Both the position numbers and the translations under genes were made by a program. Positions 46,845 to 58,816 of a stretch of 64,000 nucleotides of DNA are shown here, one piece after another. The stretch spans positions 2,170,001 through 2,234,000 of the forward strand of contig JAUCEF010000002.1 in NCBI GenBank assembly GCA_033558025.1. Reading direction: 5' to 3'. This DNA comes from Phytophthora sp. 'mugwort' (lineage: Eukaryota > Oomycota > Peronosporomycetes > Peronosporales > Peronosporaceae). Each line of letters starts with the position of its first letter. The first letter of the stretch is position 1. The notes beneath the pieces were generated by a model. It saw nothing but the letters and a program-made list of their open reading frames with translations, was not told where the DNA came from and searched no databases.

Positions 46845-47140
46845 CCCGAACCGGTCCAACACGATCCCGCGATGTTTACGGTACGTTGTTTACGCAACCG
46901 ATGATTAGACGAGTAGGATGATTGGACGAGTGCGGAGTGTTGGTGATTGGATGCACCAAATGATTGGATGCAGGGCTGCATATCTATGTGGTAGACTAGG
47001 TAGTGTAAGGCCCGATAAATCAATCACTTTCGAATCTTCCTTCTTCAGCTCAAGTGGTCTTCACTCCGGTCCTCGCACCCAAGTGCAGAACTCCCTTCGC
47101 TCCGTCCAAGCTTCGCTGCAAGACCTCAACACCTTTATCA
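46798..47140 (+). repeat. Type A LTR between units 5 and 6
   Basis: 343 bp; has GTAAGGCCCG like the 32243 LTR, and GTTGCCAGG where most array LTRs have GTTGCCGGG. Confidence 0.93.
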
Positions 47141-47144
47141 GGTT

Positions 47145-50100
47145 ATGAGCCCAAGCACCATGTCCTCTGCCCAAGACGTCTCGACCAAGGTCTCCATCGA
47201 CAAGTTCAACGGAGACAACTACGCGACGTGGAACCGCTACATGCGTGGCGTGTTCCTGACCAAGTCGACGTGGCATGTGGTGAACCGTGAGACGACGCCA
47301 AGCTACACGGACTCGCGGGCCAAGGACGACTACGTCAAATTGAGCAACATCGCTTTCGGACTGATGCTGCTCCACATGGACGCGGACTACCACCATGTGG
47401 TCGACGACTGCGAGGAAGCCTGGGTTGCCTGGTCGCGCCTGAAGACGCTGTACGGTGGATCGCAGAAGGCTGGTCGCATCTACCTCAAGCGACAGCTCTT
47501 CAGCATGGAGATGTCGGAAGGCGGCAATGTGTTGCATCATTGCAATGATGTCCTGAACATCAGCGCCAAGCTCAGCAGCATCGGCGCCAAGATGGAGGAC
47601 GAGGACGTGGCGATCTGCTTGCTGCGCAGTCTCCCCAAGAGCTACGAGAACGTCGTGCTGAACTTGGAGATGAGCAATGCAGAGCTGCGGTCGCAAGACG
47701 TCGTGAAGGTGCTCACGAACGAGCACATCAAGCGACAAGGCGAGAAGACGGCGACGGTGAAGACTGAGAACGCGGCCAAGGCGTTCAGTGCCGAGCGAGA
47801 ATCTCGTCAGTGCACGTACTGCGGGAAATTGGGGCATGTCATTGACAAGTGCTGGACCAAGCAGAAGGACGAGAACCGAGGGCCAAGACGCGGCGGCAAC
47901 GGCCGTGGACGCGGGGCCAACAACATCCAGTGGAGAAACGACAGCGACGGCTACGACAACGACTACGATCGAGTGGCGTTCGCGGTTTCCCTGGAATGTG
48001 GAGTTTCGACGGACAAGAATGTGTCCGGGATGTGGGCGGTTGACAGCGGTGCCACGCACCATATTTGCAACGACAAGTCCAAGTTCGCCAATTTGATCGA
48101 GCGAAGTGAAGGCGAACTTTCGGTGGCCGATGGCAACAAGGCTGCCATCAAGGGTGTGGGGACCATCGTGGAAAGAGTGGTCCTGCCTAACGGCGACGAG
48201 CGCGAGATCGAGATCAAGAACGCGCTTTACGTGCCAAATATGAGCAAGAATCTGCTTTCAGTGCCGCAGATAAACAAGCATGGCAATTTCCAAGTGATAT
48301 TTGACGGCACTGAGATGCACGTTTCGCGCAAGGACTCGAATCAAGTGGTGGCGACGGCGGATCTCGTGGATGGACTCTACTGGCTTCGCACACCTCAGCG
48401 ATCGGCAAATGCGGCGACAAGTGGAAGGACGGTCGATTTGCACGCGCGTATGGGTCACGCTCCAGTCGAGGTTCTTCGCAAGATGGTCGACACCAAGATG
48501 ATCAAGGACGCGAAAGCACCTTCCAAGTCGAGTGGACCAAGTGTGTGTCGTGGTTGCCAGCAAGGCAAAATGGTCCAAAAACCATTCCCAAGCAACCGTG
48601 ACAAGCGTCGCTACGACACATTTGAGCTACTCCACTTCGGCATCTGCGAACCCATGGAGGAAAACTGGCGGCAGTAAGTATCTGCTACTGATCGTGGACG
48701 AAGCCAGCGGATGCATGAAGGGTTTCTGTCTGCGTGCCAAGTCGGAAAGTGAAGACTGCATCAAGACATACATCATGAAGGTACAGACGCAGTTTGGCAA
48801 GAAGGTCAAGTTTGTGCGGCACGACGGAGCTCGTGAGTTTGCGACCAACTCGCTCAAGGATTTTTACGAAGACGAAGGCATCGAGCAGCAAACCACGGTT
48901 CCGTACGCGCACCAGACCAACGGCACGGCAGAGCGAGCCATCCGAACTATCGTCACGATTGGCCGCAGCATGTTGCACCACGCCAAGCTGGACAAGTGTT
49001 TCTGGGCTGAGGCGGCGATGACGGCCATCTATGTGAAGAACCGCCTGCCGTCACCCAAGATCGAGCACAAGACTCCGTTCGAGATCGTCTACAAGTCCAA
49101 GCCGAGTGTGAAGCACATGCGTGTTTTCGGCTGTCGGACGTACATCCTGACTCCGAAGGAGAAGCGACTCAAGTGGGATCCCAAGGCTCGCGCCGGATTG
49201 TTTCTGGGTTACGAAGAAGTGTCCAAGGCGTATCGACTTTATGACATCGAGGCGGGGCAGGTGGTTATCAGTCGCGATGTCAACTTCGATGAGTCGACCT
49301 TTGGATGTTCACCGACGATTTCCGATGAAGATGTCGACGACCTGGACTTCGACTCGCTCGACATCGACGATGATGGTCCGCGCCAGACGGAGTACAAACA
49401 GGCAGGGAAGCGCAAGAGCCGCCCGAGTGACGAAGATGAAGCTGCCAGAAGACCGCGCGCTGTGCGTCATCGACCTGGACTGGAAGAAGCAAGTGCACCG
49501 AACGACTCCCCTTCGCACCGAACAGACGCAGATGAAGAAGAAAAGTCTGGAGACCAAGATGAAGAATCGACTCCATCTGTGTTTTGGCGTGCAAGTGCCA
49601 ACGCGGTCGAAGCAGCCGTGGACTTATCGGAGCCGTCGACATTCCAAGAAGCGGTCAACGGACCTGATCAAGTGCATTGGCGCAAGTCTGTTCGTGCGGA
49701 ACTCAAGTCGATGCGACTTCGTGGTGTGTTTCGTGCTGCCAAGTTGCCCAGCGGACAACGCGCCATCGGTACCAAGTGGGTGTTCAAGATTAAGCGCAAA
49801 GCCGACGGATCGATCGAGAAGTACAAGGCGCGCCTGGTGGCCAAGGGTTTCAAGCAAAAGTACGGCATCGACTACACGGAGACGTTCTCGCCCGTGGTCA
49901 AGTACGTGACGCTGCGCATGGTCATCGCGATCGCCAAGTATTTCGACTGGCCCCTCGACCAACTCGACGTGGTGACTGCATTCCTATACGGGACAATGAA
50001 GGAGTTGGTGTTCTGCGTGGTTCCTGAAGGCGTCGAACTGGATGGTGATTTCGACTGCTTGGAATTGGTGAAGGCGATCTACGGTCTCAAGCAAGCTTCG

Positions 50101-50451
50101 CGCGTATGGAACGAGACCTTCGATGAATTCGTGTGTTCTATCGGTTTTCAAGTTTCAGCCTTCGACCCGTGCCTCTACATCAAGGTTGTCGATGGCCACT
50201 GTGTGCTCGTGCTGGTCTACGTGGACGATGTGGTCACCGGAAGTTCACCCGAACTGATCTCACGCACGAAGAACGACCTCAAGACACGCTTCGAAATGAC
50301 TGACAGTGGCAAGTGTGTGTTCGTCTTTGGAATCGAGCTGGTGGATAGCCCGGACGGCAGCGTGACGATGTGCCAGCGGCGTTATGTGGATGATATCCTG
50401 AAGCTATTAAGGGTTGCCGGGTTTTGGTACTGTGTACCAGTAACCGGTTAA
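47145..50451 (+). pseudogene. Array unit 6 gag-pol (alpha), frameshifted in integrase and truncated
   Basis: Gag is alpha with a short beta patch (SAERESRQC) just before an intact knuckle. A 5-bp deletion after AAAACT at 48666/48667 shifts the frame at the start of the integrase core, and nearby changes give FGICEP for FDICGP, so the first catalytic Asp is Gly. The remainder, from [14 protein letters not shown], is open in the other frame to 50451. It includes [14 protein letters not shown], the alpha hinge and RT. RT lacks the Leu after YVDD, as in unit 3. It does not share the 7-bp deletion of units 1 and 3, so it is a separate alpha lineage. Confidence 0.9.
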
Positions 50452-50747
50452 CCCGAACCGGTCCAACACGATCCCGCGATGTTTACGGTACGTTGTTTAC
50501 GCAACCGATGATTAGACGAGTAGGATGATTGGACGAGTGCGGAGTGTTGGTGATTGGATGCACCAAATGATTGGATGCAGGGCTGCATATCTATGTGGTA
50601 GACTAGGTAGTGTAAGCCCCGATAAATCAATCACTTTCGAATCTTCCTTCTTCAGCTCAAGTGGTCTTCACTCCGGTCCCCGCACCCAAGTGCAGAACTC
50701 CCTCCGCTCAACCCAAGCCTCGCTTCAAGACCTCAATACCTTTATCA
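50405..50747 (+). repeat. Type A LTR between units 6 and 7
   Basis: Its U5 end is the CTCAACCCAAGCCTCGCTTC version, unlike the other internal array LTRs but like the 58468 LTR and the 3' LTR of R. Confidence 0.93.
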
Positions 50748-50751
50748 GGTT

Positions 50752-53700
50752 ATGAGCCCAAGCACCATGTCCTCTGCCCAAGACGTCTCGACCAAGGTCT
50801 CCATCGACAAGTTCAACGGAGACAACTACGCGACGTGGAACCGCTACATGCGTGGCGTGTTCCTGACCAAGTCGACGTGGCATGTGGTGAACCGTGAGAC
50901 GACGCCAAGCTACACGGACTCGCGGGCCAAGGACGACTACGTCAAATTGAGCAACATCGCTTTCGGACTGATGCTGCTCCACATGGACGCGGACTACCAC
51001 CATGTGGTCGACGACTGCGAGGAAGCATGGATCGCGTGGACGCGCTTGAAGACGCTGTACGGTGGATCGCAGAAGGCTGGTCGCATCTACCTCAAGCGAC
51101 AGCTCTTCAGCATGGAGATGTCGGAAGGCGGCAATGTGTTGCATCATTGCAATGATGTCCTGAACATCAGCGCCAAGCTCAGCAGCATCGGCGCCAAGAT
51201 GGAGGACGAGGACGTGGCGATCTGCTTGCTGCGCAGTCTCCCCAAGAGCTACGAGAACGTCGTGCTGAACTTGGAGATGAGCAATGCAGAGCTGCGGTCG
51301 CAAGACGTCGTGAAGGTGCTCACGAACGAGCACATCAAGCGACAAGGCGAGAAGACGGCGACGGTGAAGACTGAGAACGCGGCCAAGGCGTTCAGTGCCG
51401 AGCGAGAATCTCGTCAGTGCACGTACTGCGGGAAATTGGGGCATGTCATTGACAAGTGCTGGACCAAGCAGAAGGACGAGAACCGAGGGCCAAGACGCGG
51501 CGGCAACGGCCGTGGACGCGGGGCCAACAACATCCAGTGGAGAAACGACGACTACGACTACGACCGTGTCGCGTTTGCGGTTTCGTTGGAATGCGGAAAA
51601 TCGACGGGCAAGAATATGCCCGGGATGTGGGCGGTCGACAGCGGCGCAACGCACCACATTTGCAATGACAAGACCACGTTCGCCACGCTGAATGAGCAAG
51701 ACGAAGGCGAACTATCGGTAGCGGACGGAAACAAGGCCGAGATTAAGGGTGTGGGAACTATCATCGAACGAGTGGTTCTGCCCAACGGCGACGAGCGCGA
51801 CATCGAAATCAAGGACGCGCTGTACGTGCCGAAGATGAACAAGAATCTGCTTTCGGTGCCGCAGATTAACAAGAGTGGCAAGTTTCAAGTGGTGTTCGAC
51901 GGTGCGAGCATGCATGTCGCGCGAAAGGGCTCGAAGCAAGTGGTGGCAACGGCTGACCTCGTCGACGGTCTCTACTGGCTACGCATACCACAACATTCGG
52001 TGAATGCGGCGACGTCAACGCGCAACGTGGATCTACACGCGCGGGTGGGCCACGCTCCGATCGACGTGCTGCGCAAAATGGTCAGCAGTGGCATGATCAA
52101 GGACGCGAAAACACCATCACAGTCGAGTGGCATATGTCGCGGATGTCAGCAAGGGAAGATGGTCCAAAAACCGTTCCCAAGCAACCGCGACAAGCGTCAC
52201 TACGACGTATTTGAGCTACTCCACTTCGACATCTGCGGCCCCATGGAACAAGAGTCACCGGGTGGCAGCAAATATTTGCTGCTCATAGTGGACGAAGCCA
52301 GCGGATGCATGAAGGGTTTCTGCTTAAGTGCCAAGTCGGAGAGCGAAGAATGCCTCAAGACCTACATCATGAAGGTGCAGACGCAGTTCGGCAAATGTGT
52401 CAAGTTCGTGCGCCACAACGGAGCCCGTGAGTTTGCTACTAATTCGCTCAAGGCCTTCTACGAAGATCAAGGCATCGAGCAGCAGACCACGGTTCCGTAC
52501 GCGCACCAAACCAACGGCACGGCAGAGAGAGCTATCCGGACCATCGTTACGATTGGTCGCAGCATGCTGCATCATGCAAAGCTGGACAAGTGTTTTTGGG
52601 GCGAAGCAGCGATGGCTGCAATTTATGTCAAGAACCGCTTGCCGTCGCCCAAGGTCGAAAACAAGACTCCGTTCGAGATTGTATACAAGTTCAAGCCAAG
52701 TGTGAGGCACATGCGTGTGTTTGGATGTCGGACGTACGTCCTGACCCCGAAGGAGAAGCGACTCAAGTGGGACCCCAAGGCTCGCGCTGGTGTGTTCATG
52801 GGCTACGAAGAAGTGTCGAAGGCGTACCGAGTTTATGACATCGAGGCGGGGCAGGTGCTGATAAGTCGCGATGTCACCTTCGACGAATCAAGTTTTGGTA
52901 TCTCGACGACGATCTCAAGTAATGACGACGAAGATGTGAACCTGGGCTTCGACTCGCTCGAGATTGGTGACGATGACTCGGCGGGTCCGACCGAATTCAA
53001 GCAGGCGGGGAAGCGCAAGACTCGACCAAGTGATGCGGATACCATGTCAGTGAACTCGCGTCCTGTTCGCCGTGCGACTGGTTTGGAAGAAGCAAGCGCT
53101 CCTGTCACCTTGTTTGAGCGCCAAGCCAAACGCCGAGCGAGTGTTCGAATGGAACCTGGACTGCCTGACGAAGAAGAGAAGGATGCTCAAGACAACGAAG
53201 AAGACGATTCCACTCCTCCCGTATTTTGGCGAGCAAGTGACAACTCAGTGGAAGCCGGCGAGTTGTCTGAGCCGACGACATTCCAAGACGCGGTGAACGG
53301 ACCTGATCAAGTGCATTGGCGCAAGTCTGTTCGTGCGGAACTCAAGTCGATGCGACTTCGTGGTGTGTTTCGTGCTGCCAAGTTGCCCAGCGGACAACGC
53401 GCCATCGGTACCAAGTGGGTGTTCAAGATTAAGCGCAAAGCCGACGGATCGATCGAGAAGTACAAGGCGCGCCTGGTGGCCAAGGGTTTCAAGCAAAAGT
53501 ACGGCATCGACTACACGGAGACGTTCTCGCCCGTGGTCAAGTACGTGACGCTGCGCATGGTCATCGCGATCGCCAAGTATTTCGACTGGCCCCTCGACCA
53601 ACTCGACGTGGTGACTGCATTCCTATACGGGATAATGAAGGAGTTGGTGTTCTGCGTGGTTCCTGAAGGCGTCGAACTGGATGGTGATTTCGACTGCTTG

Positions 53701-54093
53701 GAATTGGTGAAGGCGATCTACGGTCTCAAGCAAGCTTCGCGCGTATGGAACGAGACCTTCGATGAATTCGTGTGTTCTATCGGTTTTCAAGTTTCAGCCT
53801 TCGACCCGTGCCTCTACATCAAGGTTGTCGATGGCCACTGTGTGCTCGTGCTGGTCTACGTGGACGATGTGTTGGTCACCGGAAGTTCACCCGAACTGAT
53901 CTCACGCACGAAGAACGACCTCAAGACACGCTTCGAAATGACTGACAGTGGCAAGTGTGTGTTCGTCTTTAGAATCGAGCTGGTGGATGGCCCGGACGGC
54001 AGCGTGACGATGTGCCAGCGGCGTTATGTGGATGATATCCTGAAGCTATTAAGGGTTGCCGGGTTTTGGTACTGTGTACCAGTAACCGGTTAA
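50752..54093 (+). pseudogene. Array unit 7 gag-pol (mosaic), truncated, integrase D to N; directly hosts Y
   Basis: 1113 residues in one frame. Gag alternates alpha (TTPSYTDS), beta (AWIAWTR), alpha ([22 protein letters not shown]), then beta from SAERESRQ onwards. The knuckle and protease are intact. The integrase has Asn for the second Asp (AAC at 52417-52419). From the protease to the truncation it closely follows unit 5, including VFRIEL. It ends at GAAGC (54042-54046), where Y's 5' LTR begins. As the unit adjoining Y it is the simplest candidate for the current left half of the interrupted element X. Confidence 0.92.
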
Positions 54094-54389
54094 CCCGAAC
54101 CGGTCCAACACGATCCCGCGATGTTTACGGTACGTTGTTTACGCAACCGATGATTAGACGAGTAGGATGATTGGACGAGTGCGGAGTGTTGGTGATTGGA
54201 TGCACCAAATGATTGGATGCAGGGCTGCATATCTATGTGGTAGACTAGGTAGTGTAAGCCCCGATAAATCAATCACTTTCGAATCTTCCTTCTTCAGCTC
54301 AAGTGGTCTTCACTCCGGTCCTCGCACCCAAGTGCAGAACTCCCTTCGCTCCGTCCAAGCTTCGCTGCAAGACCTCAACACCTTTATCA
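54047..54389 (+). repeat. 5' LTR of Y
   Basis: 343 bp; shares GTAAGCCCCG with the 50405 LTR but has a different U5 end. Confidence 0.93.
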
Positions 54390-54393
54390 GGTT

Positions 54394-57300
54394 ATGAGCC
54401 CAAGCACCATGTCCTCTGCCCAAGACGTCTCGACCAAGGTCTCCATCGACAAGTTCAACGGAGACAACTACGCGACGTGGAACCGCTACATGCGTGGCGT
54501 GGTCCTGACCAAGTCGACGTGGCATGTGGTGAATCGGGAAACGTCTCCATCCTTTACGGACTCCCGGGCCAAGGACGAGTATGTCAAGTCGAGCAACATC
54601 GCTTTTGGACTGATGTTGCTTCACATGGACGCCAACTACCATCATGTGGTCGACGACTGCGAGGAAGCATGGATCGCGTGGACGCGCTTGAAGACGCTGT
54701 ACGGTGGATCGCAGAAGGCTGGTCGCATCTACCTCAAGCGACAGCTCTTCAGCATGGAGATGTCGGAAGGCGGCAATGTGTTGCATCATTGCAATGATGT
54801 CCTGAACATCAGCGCCAAGCTCAGCAGCATCGGCGCCAAGATGGAGGACGAGGACGTGGCGATCTGCTTGCTGCGCAGTCTCCCCAAGAGCTACGAGAAC
54901 GTCGTGCTGAACTTGGAGATGAGCAATGCAGAGCTGCGGTCGCAAGACGTCGTGAAGGTGCTCACGAACGAGCACATCAAGCGACAAGGCGAGAAGACGG
55001 CGACGGTGAAGACTGAGAACGCGGCCAAGGCGTTCAGTGCCGAGCGAGAATCTCGTCAGTGCACGTACTGCGGGAAATTGGGGCATGTCATTGACAAGTG
55101 CTGGACCAAGCAGAAGGACGAGAACCGAGGGCCAAGACGCGGCGGCAACGGCCGTGGACGCGGGGCCAACAACATCCAGTGGAGAAACGACGACTACGAC
55201 TACGACCGTGTCGCGTTTGCGGTTTCGTTGGAATGCGGAAAATCGACGGGCAAGAATATGCCCGGGATGTGGGCGGTCGACAGCGGCGCAACGCACCACA
55301 TTTGCAATGACAAGACCACGTTCGCCACGCTGAATGAGCAAGACGAAGGCGAACTATCGGTAGCGGACGGAAACAAGGCCGAGATTAAGGGTGTGGGAAC
55401 TATCATCGAACGAGTGGTTCTGCCCAACGGCGACGAGCGCGACATCGAAATCAAGGACGCGCTGTACGTGCCGAAGATGAACAAGAATCTGCTTTCGGTG
55501 CCGCAGATTAACAAGAGTGGCAAGTTTCAAGTGGTGTTCGACGGTGCGAGCATGCATGTCGCGCGAAAGGGCTCGAAGCAAGTGGTGGCAACGGCTGACC
55601 TCGTCGACGGTCTCTACTGGCTACGCATACCACAACATTCGGTGAATGCGGCGACGTCAATGCGCAACGTGGATCTACACGCGCGGGTGGGCCACGCTCC
55701 GATCGACGTGCTGCGCAAAATGGTCAGCAGTGGCATGATCAAGGACGCGAAAACACCATCACAGTCGAGTGGCATATGTCGCGGATGTCAGCAAGGGAAG
55801 ATGGTCCAAAAACCGTTCCCAAGCAACCGCGACAAGCGTCACTACGACGTATTTGAGCTACTCCACTTCGACATCTGCGGCCCCATGGAACAAGAGTCAC
55901 CGGGTGGCAGCAAATATTTGCTGCTCATAGTGGACGAAGCCAGCGGATGCATGAAGGGTTTCTGCTTAAGTGCCAAGTCGGAGAGCGAAGAATGCCTCAA
56001 GACCTACATCATGAAGGTGCAGACGCAGTTCGGCAAATGTGTCAAGTTCGTGCGCCACAACGGAGCCCGTGAGTTGCTACTAATTCGCTCAAGGCCTTCT
56101 ACGAAGATCAAGGCATCGAGCAGCAGACCACGGTTCCGTACGCGCACCAAACCAACGGCACGGCAGAGAGAGCTATCCGGACCATCGTTACGATTGGTCG
56201 CAGCATGCTGCATCATGCAAAGCTGGACAAGTGTTTTTGGGGCGAAGCAGCGATGGCTGCAATTTATGTCAAGAACCGCTTGCCGTCGCCCAAGGTCGAA
56301 AACAAGACTCCGTTCGAGATTGTATACAAGTTCAAGCCAAGTGTGAGGCACATGCGTGTGTTTGGATGTCGGACGTACGTCCTGACCCCGAAGGAGAAGC
56401 GACTCAAGTGGGACCCCAAGGCTCGCGCTGGTGTGGTTCAGGGCTACGAAGAAGTGTCGAAGGCGTACCGAGTTTATGACATCGAGGCGGGGCAGGTGCT
56501 GATAAGTCGCGATGTCACCTTCGACGAATCAAGTTTTGGTATCTCGACGACGATCTCAAGTAATGACGACGAAGATGTGAACCTGGGCTTCGACTCGCTC
56601 GAGATTGGTGACGATGACTCGGCGGGTCCGACCGAATTCAAGCAGGCGGGGAAGCGCAAGACTCGACCAAGTGATGCGGATACCATGTCAGTGAACTCGC
56701 GTCCTGTTCGCCGTGCGACTGGTTTGGAAGAAGCAAGCGCTCCTGTCACCTTGTTTGAGCGCCAAGCCAAACGCCGAGCGAGTGTTCGAATGGAACCTGG
56801 ACTGCCTGACGAAGAAGAGAAGGATGCTCAAGACAACGAAGAAGACGATTCCACTCCTCCCGTATTTTGGCGAGCAAGTGCCAACTCAGTGGAAGCCGGC
56901 GAGTTGTCTGAGCCGACGACATTCCAAGACGCGGTGAATGGCCCTGATCAAGTGCATTGGCGCAAGGCTGTTCGTGCGGAACTCAAGTCGATGCGACTTC
57001 GTGGTGTGTTTCGTGCTGCCAAGTTGCCCAGCGGACAACGCGCCATCGGTACCAAGTGGGTGTTCAAGATCAAGCGCAAAGCCGACGGATCGATCGAGAA
57101 GTACAAGGCGCGCCTGGTGGCCAAGGGTTTCAAGCAAAAGTACGGCATCGACTACACGGAGACGTTCTCGCCCGTGGTCAAGTACGTGACACTGCGCATG
57201 GTCATCGCGATCGCCAAGTATTTCGACTGGCCTCTGGACCAACTCGACGTGGTAACGGCATTTCTGTACGGCGTCATGAAGGAAGTCGTGTACTGCGTGG

Positions 57301-58460
57301 TGCCAGAAGGGGTCGAGCTGGACGATGACTTCGACTGCCTGGAACTGGTTAAGGCGATCTACGGTCTCAAGCAAGCTTCGCGCGTGTGGAACGAGACCTT
57401 CGACGAATTCGTGTGCTCCATCGGTTTTCAAGTTTCGGCCTACGATCCGTGCCTCTACATCAAGATTGTGGATGGTCACTGCGTTCTGATGCTGGTGTAC
57501 GTGGACGACGTATTAGTAACCGGAAGTTCGGCCGAACTGATCGCACGCACCAAGAGTGACCTGAAGACACGTTTTGAGATGACCGACAGCGGGAAGTGTG
57601 CCTTTGTCTTGGGTATCGAGCTGGTCGACAACGCTGACGGCAGTGTAACAATGTGCCAACGGCGCTACGTGGACGACATTCTCAAGCGTTTCGGCATGGA
57701 TGACTGCAAGGCTGTGGTAAGCCCCGCGGATTTGAGCTCTCGACTGGTTCCAAGCAACGCGCCGACCAAGATCAACGTTCCCTTTCGTGAAGCTGTGGGT
57801 GCACTCATGCACTTGATGACTGCGACGCGACCAGATATCGCTTTCGCTGTGGGATATGTGTCGCGCTTCATGGAGAACCCCCAAGAGGAACACTGGGTTG
57901 CGGTCAAGCGTATCTTTCGCTATCTACAAGGGACCAAGTCGCATGGAATCGGCTTCAAATCCGGTGACAAGGTGGACTTTCGCGGCTACTCAGACGCAGA
58001 CTGGGCCGGCGACCATTCCGATCGCAAGTCAACTTCGGGCTATACGTTCATTTTAATGGGCGCGCCAGTCCGTTGGGGAAGCAAGAAACAGTCAAGTGTG
58101 TCGCTATCAACGAGCGAAGCGGAATACATCGCGCTCAGTCTGGCCGTCCAAGAAGGCAAGTGGATTCATCGCCTGTTGTGCGAGATTTTGACGGCAGCGA
58201 ACGAATCGGGGCCAGAGCTCAAGATCCTCGAAGACAACCAGTCGTGCATCAAGATGACGAAGAACCCAGTGAACCATGGTCGCGCCAAGCACATCGACAT
58301 CAAGTACCATCACATCCGTGATGAAGTCAAGCGCGGCGAAGTCAAGCTCGAGTACTGCGAGACTTCTATCATGCTCGCGGACATCATGACCAAGGCACTG
58401 CCAGGACCGCGCCACATGGATCTGACGGCGTCCCTCGGAATCCACGCGTGTTCGCATTGA
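54394..58460 (+). pseudogene. Y gag-pol (beta mosaic), one-base frameshift in integrase
   Basis: This is the only array unit that reaches RNase H and the PPT. Gag resembles unit 7 downstream of AWIAWTR; its N-terminal part is beta (SPSFTDS). The knuckle is intact and the protease has DSGA. The integrase has Asn for the second Asp (AAC at 56059-56061), and a few codons later one T is missing near 56074 (GAGTTGCT for GAGTTTGCT). The first frame consequently runs on to 56346. In the other frame the rest of the integrase, hinge, RT ([10 protein letters not shown]) and RNase H (DADWAGD, STSEAEY, EDNQSC, LADIMTK) is open to the stop at 58458. LFMGYEEV has become VVQGYEEV near 56430. Confidence 0.9.
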
Positions 58461-58467
58461 GGGGGCG

Positions 58468-58811
58468 TATTAAGGGTTGCCGGGGTTTGGTACTGTGTAC
58501 CAGTAACCGGTTAACCCGAACCGGTCCAACACGATCCCGCGATGTTTACGGTACGTTGTTTACGCAACCGATGATTAGACGAGTAGGATGATTGGACGAG
58601 TGCGGAGTGTTGGTGATTGGATGCACCAAATGATTGGATGCAGGGCTGCATATCTATGTGGTAGACTAGGTAGTGTAAGCTCCGATAAAATCAATCACTT
58701 TCGAATCTTCCTTCTTCAGCTCAAGTGGTCTTCACTCCGGTCCCCGCACCCAAGTGCAGAACTCCCTCCGCTCAACCCAAGCCTCGCTTCAAGACCTCAA
58801 TACCTTTATCA
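58468..58811 (+). repeat. 3' LTR of Y
   Basis: 344 bp, one extra A in GATAAAATC. Followed not by a PBS but by GAAGCGTTTCGG, the right half of X's pol. Confidence 0.93.
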
Positions 58812-58816
58812 GAAGC

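Larger units (their letters stand above)
28635..58811 (+). repeat. Tandem array of seven truncated family A units ending in full element Y
   Basis: LTR starts are at 28635, 32243, 35897, 39502, 43156, 46798, 50405, 54047 and 58468, giving spacings of 3608, 3654, 3605, 3654, 3642, 3607, 3642 and 4421 bp. Units 1-7 all end at the same base (CCTGAAGC then TATTAAGG). Units 1, 3 and 6 are alpha-like, units 2 and 4 beta with an alpha patch, units 5 and 7 beta-like mosaics. The unit alternation resembles a higher-order repeat. Confidence 0.93.
54047..58811 (+). mobile_element. Full-length family A element Y, inserted in X
   Basis: LTRs at 54047-54389 and 58468-58811. The internal domain is complete from PBS to PPT. 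GAAGC is present at 54042-54046 and again at 58812-58816, exactly where X's pol is split. The LTRs are not identical: the 5' copy has the CTCCGTCCAAGC U5 end and the 3' copy has CTCAACCCAAGC, suggesting exchange inside the 5' LTR. Confidence 0.9.

Noticed and set aside
28635..58811. CRISPR-like or tandem-gene-family explanation of the array
   Set aside because: The repeats are 343-bp LTRs with PBS and promoter features, the spacers are gag-pol, and the common junction is a retrotransposon target site.
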